NCBI GenBank assembly: GCA_020624805.1
Contig: JAHKVW010000002.1
Location: forward strand, 1-37,858
Length of the DNA: 37,858 nt
Source: a bacterium
Lineage (GTDB): Bacteria > Bacillota > Clostridia > Oscillospirales > Acutalibacteraceae
Reading direction: 5' to 3'
Part shown: positions 1 through 6,647 of the stretch, one piece after another
Layout: each line of letters begins with the position of its first letter
Numbering within the stretch: the stretch's first letter is position 1
Program-made: the position numbers and the translations under genes
The notes under the pieces: generated by a model
Database searches by the model: none
What the model was told of the DNA's origin: nothing
Seen by the model: the letters and a program-made list of their open reading frames with translations, nothing else

Positions 1-133
1 ATATCGGTCTTGCCGAGCTGCCAAGATAATTGCCGATTTCTCTTGCAGTAACGGCAGAAATGTCACGCTCACGCAGGATCGCTAAGCCTGCACCGATAAT
101 TTCTTCTTTTGTAAATTTCGCTTTAGGGGGCAT
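1..133 (-). CDS. TetR/AcrR-family transcriptional regulator, N-terminal part only
   Basis: Reading the minus strand from an ATG at 131-133 gives about 44 residues starting MPPKAKFTKEEIIGAGLAIL, followed by a helix-turn-helix segment around TAREIGNYLGSSARPI. This is the usual DNA-binding start of TetR-family repressors: a KEEI-type first helix, then a helix-turn-helix with a small-residue turn. An AAAGGAG ribosome binding site lies just upstream on the minus strand at about 140-146. The ligand-binding C-terminal part is outside the window, so the inducer and targets cannot be given. It is divergent from the defence operon that starts at 431, and an inverted repeat between its promoter and start codon suggests that it represses itself. 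Confidence 0.8.
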   Translation of the reverse strand, partial: MPPKAKFTKEEIIGAGLAILRERDISAVTAREIGNYLGSSARPI

Positions 134-147
134 AACGGACTCCTTTC

Positions 148-163
148 TAAAACGAACGTTTTA
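148..163. promoter_or_regulatory. Probable TetR operator (inverted repeat)
   Basis: TAAAACG-AA-CGTTTTA is a perfect 7-bp inverted repeat with a 2-bp spacer. It sits between the minus-strand -10 box and the start codon of the TetR-like gene, about where transcription has just begun. Size and position fit an autoregulatory TetR operator. Binding is inferred, not shown. Confidence 0.55.
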
Positions 164-176
164 AATCAGCTGTTTT

Positions 177-205
177 ATTATAGGTTAACTTTTTAACTTT
201 GTCAA
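177..205 (-). promoter_or_regulatory. Consensus sigma-A promoter for the TetR-like gene
   Basis: On the minus strand TTGACA (200-205) and TATAAT (177-182) are separated by exactly 17 bp. Both boxes match the consensus fully. Expected start of transcription is near 170, just upstream of the inverted repeat. Confidence 0.8.
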
Positions 206-373
206 TAGCGACTTTAGTACTTATCGTATCTATGCTTATGATAAATTTTTTACAAAAGAGTCTTTAAAAGCTTGTAAGTTCACCGTTTAATGGCAGGATC
301 ATTAAAGTTAGCCAATTAACACGAAGCGAAATTACAATTTTTACAATTTTTAAAAATTAAAATGCATATTTTC

Positions 374-402
374 TTGACAAACTCTTATTAGCGTGTTACT
401 AT
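374..402 (+). promoter_or_regulatory. Sigma-A promoter of the defence operon
   Basis: TTGACA (374-379), 17 bp, TACTAT (397-402), with an extended -10 TGT in front. Start of transcription is expected near 409, giving a short leader with an AAAGGAAGTG ribosome binding site before the ATG at 431. Confidence 0.75.
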
Positions 403-430
403 TATAGACGAAAGGAAGTGCATTTCCGTT

Positions 431-1345
431 ATGAATAGTTCAACATTACAACAATATATTTTAAAGTTTTTATCGGATAACGAAAAACATACTGTGCAAG
501 AGATTAAAAACTATTTGAGCGATATTAATAACGATTATACAGACGGTCAGTTTTCGGGTTCAATTAACACCCTTCAACGAAATGGATCAATAAAAAAAAT
601 AGAACGTGGTGTATATGTTGCAAAGACAAGGAAAGAGAATATGAGAAAATGTTTTGTTGTTTCTCCAATTGGAGAAGAAGGTTCTGAAACAAGAAAAAGA
701 GCGGATCAATTGTTTAAATATGTAATCAATCCGGTCTGTGAACAATGCGAATTTAACGCAATCAGAGTGGATAAGATTAATAATTCAGACGCAATTACTC
801 AAACAATCTTAGACCACTTGAGAACAGATGAATTGGTTATTGCGGATATGACCGAGCACAATCCCAATGCTTTTTTTGAAATCGGTTATCGTTCAGCGTT
901 GGGCAAACCTATGATTCATCTTAAGAAAAGCGGAGAAACAATTCCTTTTGATGTTGCAAATATTCGTGCGTTTGATTACGATTTAAGTGATTTAGATTCC
1001 GTAGAAAAGATTAAATCTAGACTGATTCAAACAATTGAGAATATTTCGTTTGAAATTCCTGGGGATGATAATACTGAAAGCTTTGTTGATACGGAATCTA
1101 CAAATAATATCCTCCCTCTTTTATACGATATATCGGATAAGATTGATGGGTTAGAATCAAAAATCAAATCTGTTAATTCAGAAACAATAGATTCAATTAT
1201 GAAGGCGACATCAAAACTTTCTGCTTCTTCACATGCAGAAAGCACGGATGATATGATAAAACGAATGGTGATGGAACAAATCTTAAACAATCCATCTTCA
1301 GCAGATGCTCTAATGCGACTGGCTGATAAGTATGGCAAGAAGTGA
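431..1345 (+). CDS. Winged-helix plus TIR/nucleoside-deoxyribosyltransferase-like protein, putative defence effector
   Basis: This is a 304-residue protein. Residues 1 to about 68 look like a winged helix. Residues 72 to about 205 form a Rossmann-like domain starting KCFVVSPIGEEGSETRKRAD. It carries D139 (IADMTEHNPNAFFEIGY) and E150, in the arrangement seen in nucleoside deoxyribosyltransferase-like and TIR-like enzymes, which act on N-glycosidic bonds of nucleotides or NAD. The rest (about 210-304) is a helical tail with no recognised domain. It is the first gene of a two-gene operon with the Abi protein, 30 bp apart. Family members often sit in anti-phage loci. Enzyme activity is inferred from motifs. 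It could instead be a nucleotide sensor. AT-rich codon use sets it apart from genes after 2.7 kb. Confidence 0.65.
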   Translation: MNSSTLQQYILKFLSDNEKHTVQEIKNYLSDINNDYTDGQFSGSINTLQRNGSIKKIERGVYVAKTRKENMRKCFVVSPIGEEGSETRKRADQLFKYVINPVCEQCEFNAIRVDKINNSDAITQTILDHLRTDELVIADMTEHNPNAFFEIGYRSALGKPMIHLKKSGETIPFDVANIRAFDYDLSDLDSVEKIKSRLIQTIENISFEIPGDDNTESFVDTESTNNILPLLYDISDKIDGLESKIKSVNSETIDSIMKATSKLSASSHAESTDDMIKRMVMEQILNNPSSADALMRLADKYGKK

Positions 1346-1375
1346 AAAACCATAAAAACATAAGAGGCATTGAGT

Positions 1376-2335
1376 ATGGAGAATGATTGTAGAGTTAAGC
1401 TTACAATTGAACAGCAAATAGCACATATGAAGGAAAAGGGAATCCTTTTTAGTATTGAGGATGAAGAGTTTGCAAAAGAATACTTGCGTAACAATACCTA
1501 CTACTTCAAGCTAAAAGCGTATAATAAACTCTATGACAAAGATAAAGATGGAAAATATAGAGACTTGGAGTTTGCTTATTTAAGAGATTTAGCAACAATT
1601 GATTCTTTACTTAGAAGAAGTATTTTAAAAATATCAATTGATATTGAGCATTACCTTAAGGTAGCAATGTTGCGAGATTTTAATGAATCAGAGGAAGATG
1701 GTTATTCTATCGTAGAGTTTTATAAAAACCAAGATCCAGACCATTTTGAATCAGAGATTGAAAAGAAACTCTACGGAAAAGCTTGTAGCAATTTAGTTAA
1801 TAAGTACAAAGATAGCTTTGCCATTTGGAATATTGTAGAAATATTGAGTTTTAGCGATTTCCAAAACCTTTATGATTTATTCTACTTAAGAACTCGTAAT
1901 CCCAAAAACTCATGCGAAAACCAATACAAAAGGGTTCCTTACCATTATTTTTTCAACCCTGTAAGACTTTTAAGAAACGCTGCTGCCCACAATAATTGTT
2001 TGATTAGTAGCCTAAAAGTACCATATGTGAGTAAAGAGAATTTCAACTACAATAAACAAATAAGTGTATTTTTAGGACAACAGGGCATCAGTAACAACAG
2101 AATTACACGTCAGTTAGATAAGCCGCTGATTCACGATTTCTGTGTTATGTTGTTTTTATATCACAAAATTGCACCAAAATCGGCGCAAATGCATGTGTTT
2201 GATGAGCTAGATGACTTTCTTAAAGGCAGAGCTATTAAACACAAAGAGTATTATTCAAACCATGCTACGTTATGTTCTGCATATGAATTCATAGTACAAG
2301 TTGTAGGTGTATTTAGAAAATTATTACAAGATTGA
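1376..2335 (+). CDS. Abi_2 family (AbiF/AbiD-like) HEPN protein
   Basis: This is a 319-residue protein of the Abi_2 abortive-infection family. It has an early YYFKLKAYNKLY block near residue 43 and a HEPN-type RNase motif R200-N-A-A-A-H205, followed by NN. Such proteins are thought to cut RNA and stop growth during phage attack. The start at 1376 is preferred over an in-frame TTG at 1370, because AAGAGG (1362-1367) lies 8 bp before this ATG. It follows the TIR/NDT-like gene in one operon. A dedicated promoter and a small structured RNA begin within 10 bp of its stop codon, the layout expected for an AbiF-type toxin with an RNA partner. Toxin action and RNA control are inferences. Confidence 0.85.
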   Translation: MENDCRVKLTIEQQIAHMKEKGILFSIEDEEFAKEYLRNNTYYFKLKAYNKLYDKDKDGKYRDLEFAYLRDLATIDSLLRRSILKISIDIEHYLKVAMLRDFNESEEDGYSIVEFYKNQDPDHFESEIEKKLYGKACSNLVNKYKDSFAIWNIVEILSFSDFQNLYDLFYLRTRNPKNSCENQYKRVPYHYFFNPVRLLRNAAAHNNCLISSLKVPYVSKENFNYNKQISVFLGQQGISNNRITRQLDKPLIHDFCVMLFLYHKIAPKSAQMHVFDELDDFLKGRAIKHKEYYSNHATLCSAYEFIVQVVGVFRKLLQD

Positions 2336-2343
2336 ATTTCTCA

Positions 2344-2372
2344 TTGACATCTTAGGTTTTTTCGGCTATAAT
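2344..2372 (+). promoter_or_regulatory. Perfect consensus promoter for the Abi-linked RNA
   Basis: TTGACA (2344-2349), 17 bp, TATAAT (2367-2372): both boxes match the sigma-A consensus fully. It lies only 8 bp after the Abi stop codon and points away from it. No open reading frame follows, only two hairpins and a T-run. Confidence 0.85.
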
Positions 2373-2377
2373 ATTAA

Positions 2378-2439
2378 TGTAGCATAAAAACAGACTTCTG
2401 TTTTTAGTGGGCTGGTGTACGCACTGGTCCTATTTTTTT
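2378..2439 (+). ncRNA. Putative abiF-associated small RNA (two hairpins, terminator-ended)
   Basis: The predicted transcript is about 60 nt. Hairpin 1 (2386-2405) pairs AAAAACAGA with TCTGTTTTT around a 2-nt turn. Hairpin 2 (2409-2430) pairs GGGCTGGTG with CACTGGTCC around a TACG tetraloop, 9 bp with three G-U pairs, and is followed by seven T (2433-2439). Hairpin 2 therefore doubles as an intrinsic terminator. The strong private promoter and the place directly after an AbiF-like gene match the abiF RNA motif known from other bacteria. A match to that motif model has not been tested. It could otherwise be a strong terminator behind an orphan promoter. Confidence 0.7.
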
Positions 2440-2587
2440 ACTTATTTTCGTTTATAAGCGCAAACAAACGCCATCCGTACACAACACACAAGCAACATAA
2501 TAATGCAAAAGCCCTGTAAACACGCCGATCTTTGCGTTTGAAAAGTTCTCCAAGAGATAATCAGAATATTTCAAGTTTATCTTTACT

Positions 2588-2620
2588 CAAAGCCTCTGTG
2601 TATGCAGGGGCTTTGTTTTT
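2588..2620 (+). terminator. Intrinsic terminator
   Basis: CAAAGCCTCTG (2588-2598) pairs with CAGGGGCTTTG (2605-2615) with one G-U, followed by TTTTT. It closes the AT-rich island before the lipoprotein promoter. The 2440-2587 stretch in front of it holds no gene that I can see. Confidence 0.7.
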
Positions 2621-2670
2621 AGCGTGTCACCTTTGAAAACCGAACCGGTGTGATAAACAGAAATCCGCTC

Positions 2671-2699
2671 TTGATTTATTATGTGTTTTATAGTAGAAT
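2671..2699 (+). promoter_or_regulatory. Sigma-A promoter of the lipoprotein gene
   Basis: TTGATT (2671-2676), 17 bp, TAGAAT (2694-2699). It lies 36 bp before the ATG at 2735. Confidence 0.6.
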
Positions 2700-2734
2700 A
2701 GATAGGCAAAGCAAAAAGTAAAGGATTGATATAT

Positions 2735-3235
2735 ATGAAAAAGATCATTGCATTGATGATGGCAGTCGCGCTGGTGCTGTCGCTGAGCGCGTGCTTTATG
2801 CCCGGCGCCGACAACAACAGCGATTCTACCTCGGATCAGGCGAATGCCGCCGATATCTCGACCTATGACAAGGATTTTGACGGCTTGGTCAAGTACATCA
2901 AAGACCGCGATTCTAAATATGTAAAGATGGATATCTACTATGATATACTCGGTGCTGACAACGGTGCGCGTATTGATTTGAACAAAAACGCGTTTGTGGA
3001 GATCTATGATTTTTCAAGCGCGGACAGCGCTACCGCTGATTCCGCCAATGCCTCCAAGGCGAAAGAGATCCTCAATGCGATCCGCGAGAACGGAAAGTTC
3101 AAACCGATCGAGGATGGCGTTGAGCTGACCGCCGCGATCACAGACAGCGGCAAGTATGTCATCGCGTGGGACGCGTCCCGCGGCTTTGATTACACCGGCA
3201 AGATCGTGACCGATGAGCTGAAAGAAAACTGGTAA
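2735..3235 (+). CDS. Small lipoprotein of unknown function
   Basis: The product is 166 residues with a lipoprotein signal: MKK, a hydrophobic stretch, then the lipobox LSAC with Cys near residue 20. It is predicted to be lipid-anchored on the outer face of the membrane. The mature part starts with a Ser/Asp/Asn-rich linker and then an alpha-beta domain of about 125 residues that I do not recognise. ATG 2735 is chosen because AAAGGA (2720-2725) lies 9 bp upstream. An in-frame TTG at 2726 is too close to that site. The gene has its own promoter and terminator, so it is probably a single-gene unit. Confidence 0.8.
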   Translation: MKKIIALMMAVALVLSLSACFMPGADNNSDSTSDQANAADISTYDKDFDGLVKYIKDRDSKYVKMDIYYDILGADNGARIDLNKNAFVEIYDFSSADSATADSANASKAKEILNAIRENGKFKPIEDGVELTAAITDSGKYVIAWDASRGFDYTGKIVTDELKENW

Positions 3236-3246
3236 CAGGATTTAGG

Positions 3247-3272
3247 AAAGCCCGATTGTATCGGGCTTTTTT
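3247..3272 (+). terminator. Intrinsic terminator of the lipoprotein gene
   Basis: AAAGCCCGAT (3247-3256), loop TGT, ATCGGGCTTT (3260-3269), then T. A perfect 10-bp stem starting 12 bp after the stop codon. The stretch 3273-3445 shows no further gene. Confidence 0.9.
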
Positions 3273-3445
3273 CTTTGATGAAGACGCCTGATTGCGATGC
3301 TTCGGATCAGTGTGAATAGACATCCTGCATAAAACACCTATTTCTTCGCATCCGAATATGCTGTGATCTCCTCCGAAAAACCTATGATGATTACAGTTCA
3401 TCGCGGTGGAAGAAACAAGATAGGTAAGAAATATGCGGTTTCGTC

Positions 3446-3474
3446 TTGCAAGATAGTGTACCCTATGTTATAGT
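3446..3474 (+). promoter_or_regulatory. Extended -10 promoter of the sigma-fusion gene
   Basis: TTGCAA (3446-3451), 17 bp, TATAGT (3469-3474) with TGT just before the -10 box. Confidence 0.6.
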
Positions 3475-3570
3475 AAAACCGGAACAGACAGAACGGATCA
3501 TGGTGATCATTCATTTGATCCGTTTGTGACGATTATTTATTCATGGTTTTTCATTTTTGGAGGCGGCTTA

Positions 3571-5274
3571 ATGGTACAAAACAACTCTCCGCAGGCTTTG
3601 GTCTCACAAGCGAAAGACGGAAGTATCGAAGCGCTCAACACCCTGCTTGATGCTTACAAACAGCATATCTACGCGATCTGTTTTGCGTTGCTGAATGATC
3701 GGGAAAAAGCCGAACTGGCGATGCAGGAATCGGTGATCAGTATTTGGAAAAGTATCGGCAACTTAAAGGACAGCGAGAGCTTTGATAACTGGCTCTACCA
3801 TATCACGTATCATGTCAGCAACCGGATGCGCGGACAAAAAAAGTCATCCTCCGGGATAAAGACAGATAAGCTGTTTCGCCGTTCAGCTTCACTGAGTGAT
3901 TTGATGCTGCCGCAGCGGTATGCGGAGCGGGACGACCTGAAAGAACGCCTGGCGCAGATCATCTGCTCTTTATCCGACAAAAAACGAGAGATCCTCGTGC
4001 TGTATTATTATCATCAAAAATCCGTTGAGGATATCGCGCAAATCACGGAAAGCTCGGAGAAAAAGACCCGGTCCCTCTTGTATCAGGCGCATGAAAACGT
4101 GAGAGAGGCGCTGTATGAGAAGGAGCAGGAAAACGGCGAGAATTATATCAATACGGAAACGCCTGCCGTATCCCTGGGGTCGTTCATCACCTTTTATATC
4201 GATAAGAATCTTCCCTCTACCGAGAGGATCAACAGCATCATCAGTCATTCCCGCAGTGAAGCCTATTTTTCTTCCGGCGTAACGCCGGTTCCCCTTCCTG
4301 TCATCGAGGAAGAAAAGACCCGTCCCGAATCCGCAAAAAAACCGCAAAAGGCGGTATCCGACAGTAAACCGAAGCATGCAAGGGCTTCAACGGCAGAAAG
4401 TGAACCGGAACGAAAGGATTATTCGAGCGCCGTGAAGATCGTGGCGGTCGTGCTGATCATTTCGATCCTCGCCTGTATCGGATTATTGGTATACAATACT
4501 TATCTGTCACCCGAAATAAAGCGGGAGAATCGCGCGCAGGGCGTTGACGCCGGCGTGACAGAGCAGGAGGAAATCGCGACGACCGCTCCCACGGTTGAAG
4601 TGACCGCCGCCGCAACGGCCGCACCGACACAGGCGGATCAAAGCGCTGTTTACAAAGCCTATAAAGGCGTGTTGGAAGAAAATAAGGACGCGATCAAGAA
4701 CTATAACTGGCAGTACCGCGTCGATCCCGCCCATCCGATCGCGTTTGCGGATGTGATGGGGGATGATACGCCCGAGATGGTTTACTTGTACGCGACTGCT
4801 GTCGGCGACGGCGGTGATATGTACATGAGCATGCGTGTGATGACCTTTGACGGCAGTAAGGCCGTCGAAGCATTGAAGGTCGATATGCAGGATAATACCC
4901 GCCGTATCGGCGGAATCTACTGTATCACCAAGATCGAGGGAGAAAAGAATCTCTATTCCTTCTCGGTCACTTCTCCCGGTCAGCTGCGTACCCAAACGGC
5001 TTATCGCTATGTCGATAACGGTGACAATACATTGAAACAAGAGGAAGCTGTGCTGTATAATCCCAACTCCGGAGAACAGCATATCGACGGCAAGGATGTT
5101 TCCGCGGCTGAAGCGGAATCCGCCTATAATGATCTTGCCGCCAAATCCAATCTGCTGCTGCTCAGTTCCAGCGACAGCCGCGGTATCAGCTATGCGTCGA
5201 TCCTCAACCTCAAAGCGGAGAATGTCGCGAAAACCTATGAGGAAGCGATCGCGTATCTTTCGGATAGAATCTAA
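3571..5274 (+). CDS. ECF sigma-70-like protein fused to a membrane segment and an extracellular domain
   Basis: The product is 567 residues. Residues about 22-85 resemble sigma region 2 (FDNWLYHITYHVSNRMRG) and about 126-180 sigma region 4 (LSDKKREILVLYYYHQKSVE). A charged linker follows, then one membrane helix at about 287-311 (KIVAVVLIISILACIGLLVY), a Thr/Ala-rich stalk, and a 210-residue C-terminal domain. That domain contains an FG-GAP-like ADVMGDDTPEMVYLY motif near residue 391 and is predicted to lie outside the cell. Normal ECF factors are about 170-200 residues and soluble. The ATG at 3571 is chosen because a TTGGAGGCGG site ends 4 bp upstream. This may be a membrane-tethered transcription regulator that senses an outside signal, or one released by proteolysis. 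That role is inference. Confidence 0.75.
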   Translation: MVQNNSPQALVSQAKDGSIEALNTLLDAYKQHIYAICFALLNDREKAELAMQESVISIWKSIGNLKDSESFDNWLYHITYHVSNRMRGQKKSSSGIKTDKLFRRSASLSDLMLPQRYAERDDLKERLAQIICSLSDKKREILVLYYYHQKSVEDIAQITESSEKKTRSLLYQAHENVREALYEKEQENGENYINTETPAVSLGSFITFYIDKNLPSTERINSIISHSRSEAYFSSGVTPVPLPVIEEEKTRPESAKKPQKAVSDSKPKHARASTAESEPERKDYSSAVKIVAVVLIISILACIGLLVYNTYLSPEIKRENRAQGVDAGVTEQEEIATTAPTVEVTAAATAAPTQADQSAVYKAYKGVLEENKDAIKNYNWQYRVDPAHPIAFADVMGDDTPEMVYLYATAVGDGGDMYMSMRVMTFDGSKAVEALKVDMQDNTRRIGGIYCITKIEGEKNLYSFSVTSPGQLRTQTAYRYVDNGDNTLKQEEAVLYNPNSGEQHIDGKDVSAAEAESAYNDLAAKSNLLLLSSSDSRGISYASILNLKAENVAKTYEEAIAYLSDRI

Positions 5275-5535
5275 TACTAAGTATCCATTAAACGCTTTAA
5301 CAAATTTGTTAGCGAGAAATTTCGCAGAGCAAGGCGGAGGACGCAGGCATACTGGCGTATGTCATCTTTCGGGGACCCCATCACGCCCCGCGTGATGGGG
5401 AGAGGAGGAGCCGCCACACGAGGTCAAGGCATACCCAACCGGATATGCCTATCGAGTACGGCGTGCGACGACGACAACACCGCTATGCGGAATTTAACGC
5501 AATAAATGTTAAAGTGTTTTAATGATACTTAGTAT
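5274..5535. mobile_element. 262-bp element with terminal inverted repeats (MITE-like)
   Basis: The left end (5274-5302, starting ATACTAAGTATC) and the right end (5507-5535, ending GATACTTAGTAT) are inverted copies over about 29 bp with a few differences. Weaker pairing continues inward to about 5325 and 5488. Each tip is itself a small palindrome, ATACT-A-AGTAT. The inside has a perfect 11-bp hairpin, CCCCATCACGC / GCGTGATGGGG at 5376-5400, and a 25-bp stretch (5396-5420) that recurs, inverted, at 37825-37849. No transposase is coded. The left tip overlaps the stop codon of the sigma-fusion gene, so insertion may have trimmed that gene's original end or terminator. No clear target duplication was seen. 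Confidence 0.6.
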
Positions 5536-5545
5536 AATATGGTAG

Positions 5546-5576
5546 ATGAAAAGGGCTGTCATGATGACAGCCCTTT
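5546..5576 (-). terminator. Terminator of the minus-strand gene at 5622-6518
   Basis: AAAGGGCTGTCAT-G-ATGACAGCCCTTT (5550-5576) is a near-perfect palindrome. On the minus strand it is followed by CCCTTTTC, which gives the better U-run, and it lies 46 bp after that gene's stop codon. It may also stop plus-strand readthrough. Confidence 0.75.
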
Positions 5577-5621
5577 CGTTGATGATGGCGGTTTTGATCC
5601 ATGTGCGATCAAGGTGATCGG

Positions 5622-6518
5622 TCATTTATTGGAGAAATCGAGGGAATAGAAGCCGAAACGAGGAAAGGATGTTTCATCCGCGACCGCAAGCAGCAGGGTG
5701 CCGTCGATCGGGGAAAAGCCCTCCGCCTGCATCAAAAAGATTTTTTCTTTCTGCAAGCTCCATTCCGAGGTGAGCACGGTGACACGGCAGCTTTGACAGC
5801 GATCGCGCAACCGATTATAGACGCCCATGATCCACAGGCTCTCGATATCGTAGCCCTCGACGGGCGTTTTGCTGACGCCCGCGATCTCACTGTCCAGCGC
5901 GTCATGGGGCAGCGGCTTACGGAAGCGCAGGTTGAGCTGTTCATCGCCGACCACACTGCGGCACGCGACACAGAATACGCCGTCGGAGGAACGATATTCT
6001 TTGTCGGTCAGGGTGTCGAAAGTCTCGCAGAATTCGCGCAAGGCGGCAGTTTCGTTCTCGGTAAAGCCGATGAATTCGGCGGCGTCAGGGCTCGGGATAT
6101 CGCAGAGCGCACGCGCCTTTGCGATACAGTCGTGATAGGCGGGCAGCTTGATATCGCCCTTGTCCAACTCGGACAGCAGGCGGCGGTTGAGCTCGTCAAA
6201 GGTGAGCGTGCGGCTGTAGGAGAGGTCGAAGTCGCGCTCATGCTCGGGATAGCGGTGGTAGCGGCGACAGGTCAGGCGATCGTGTTCATCCACGCCGTAG
6301 ATGTTGTACGCTTCAAAAATATCGTTGCGCTCACGGCGTTCGATCCCGCCGCGCACCTGACTGCGGCACCATTCGACAAAGGGATCGGCGGGTGGTTGTT
6401 TAACAGGCTGTTCGGGTTCCGTTGGCGTCGGGATCACGGTTTCTTCGGGTGATTCGGCAATCGGCTCGGTTTTCGGTTTTTCGGAAGATGGTCGAAAGAA
6501 TTTGAATGGGTTTTTCAT
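5622..6518 (-). CDS. Conserved-looking hypothetical protein, cytoplasmic
   Basis: The product is 298 residues and I do not recognise a family. The first 55 residues are a Pro/Glu/Thr-rich, probably unfolded linker (MKNPFKFFRPSSEKPKTEP). The rest is an alpha-beta domain with many Arg/Asp residues and a short CVAC motif. No signal peptide or membrane helix is evident. The start at 6518 follows a GGAGG site (6524-6528) and a well-placed promoter at 6549-6577. A hairpin terminator follows the stop. These signals favour this strand over the long open frame on the other strand (5601-6452). It is a single-gene unit divergent from the dehydrogenase. Confidence 0.7.
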   Translation of the reverse strand: MKNPFKFFRPSSEKPKTEPIAESPEETVIPTPTEPEQPVKQPPADPFVEWCRSQVRGGIERRERNDIFEAYNIYGVDEHDRLTCRRYHRYPEHERDFDLSYSRTLTFDELNRRLLSELDKGDIKLPAYHDCIAKARALCDIPSPDAAEFIGFTENETAALREFCETFDTLTDKEYRSSDGVFCVACRSVVGDEQLNLRFRKPLPHDALDSEIAGVSKTPVEGYDIESLWIMGVYNRLRDRCQSCRVTVLTSEWSLQKEKIFLMQAEGFSPIDGTLLLAVADETSFPRFGFYSLDFSNK

Positions 6519-6548
6519 AGCTTCCTCCGCAGCGGATGATTTGATACT

Positions 6549-6577
6549 ATGATAGCAAATAAAAGAACTTTTGTAAA
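6549..6577 (-). promoter_or_regulatory. Promoter of the minus-strand hypothetical gene
   Basis: Minus strand TTTACA (6572-6577), 17 bp, TATCAT (6549-6554), with an extended -10 TGC. It is back to back with the plus-strand dehydrogenase promoter. Confidence 0.65.
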
Positions 6578-6598
6578 TGAGGGGATGGTAATTTTCGG

Positions 6599-6627
6599 TT
6601 GCGGGAAAGAGAGATTTGTGGTACAAT
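6599..6627 (+). promoter_or_regulatory. Promoter of the dehydrogenase gene
   Basis: TTGCGG (6599-6604), 17 bp, TACAAT (6622-6627), with TGG before the -10 box. The ATG at 6648 follows an AGAGGTGAG site. Confidence 0.6.
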
Positions 6628-6647
6628 CTCAAAAGAGGTGAGAACGA

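Noticed and set aside
2409..2439. Second hairpin considered as only the terminator of the Abi operon
   Set aside because: A perfect promoter lies between the Abi stop codon and the hairpins, which a plain terminator would not need.
5601..6452. Long plus-strand open frame (283 residues) opposite the hypothetical gene
   Set aside because: It has no ribosome binding site or promoter, its composition is like a back-translation, and the minus-strand frame has start signal, promoter and terminator.
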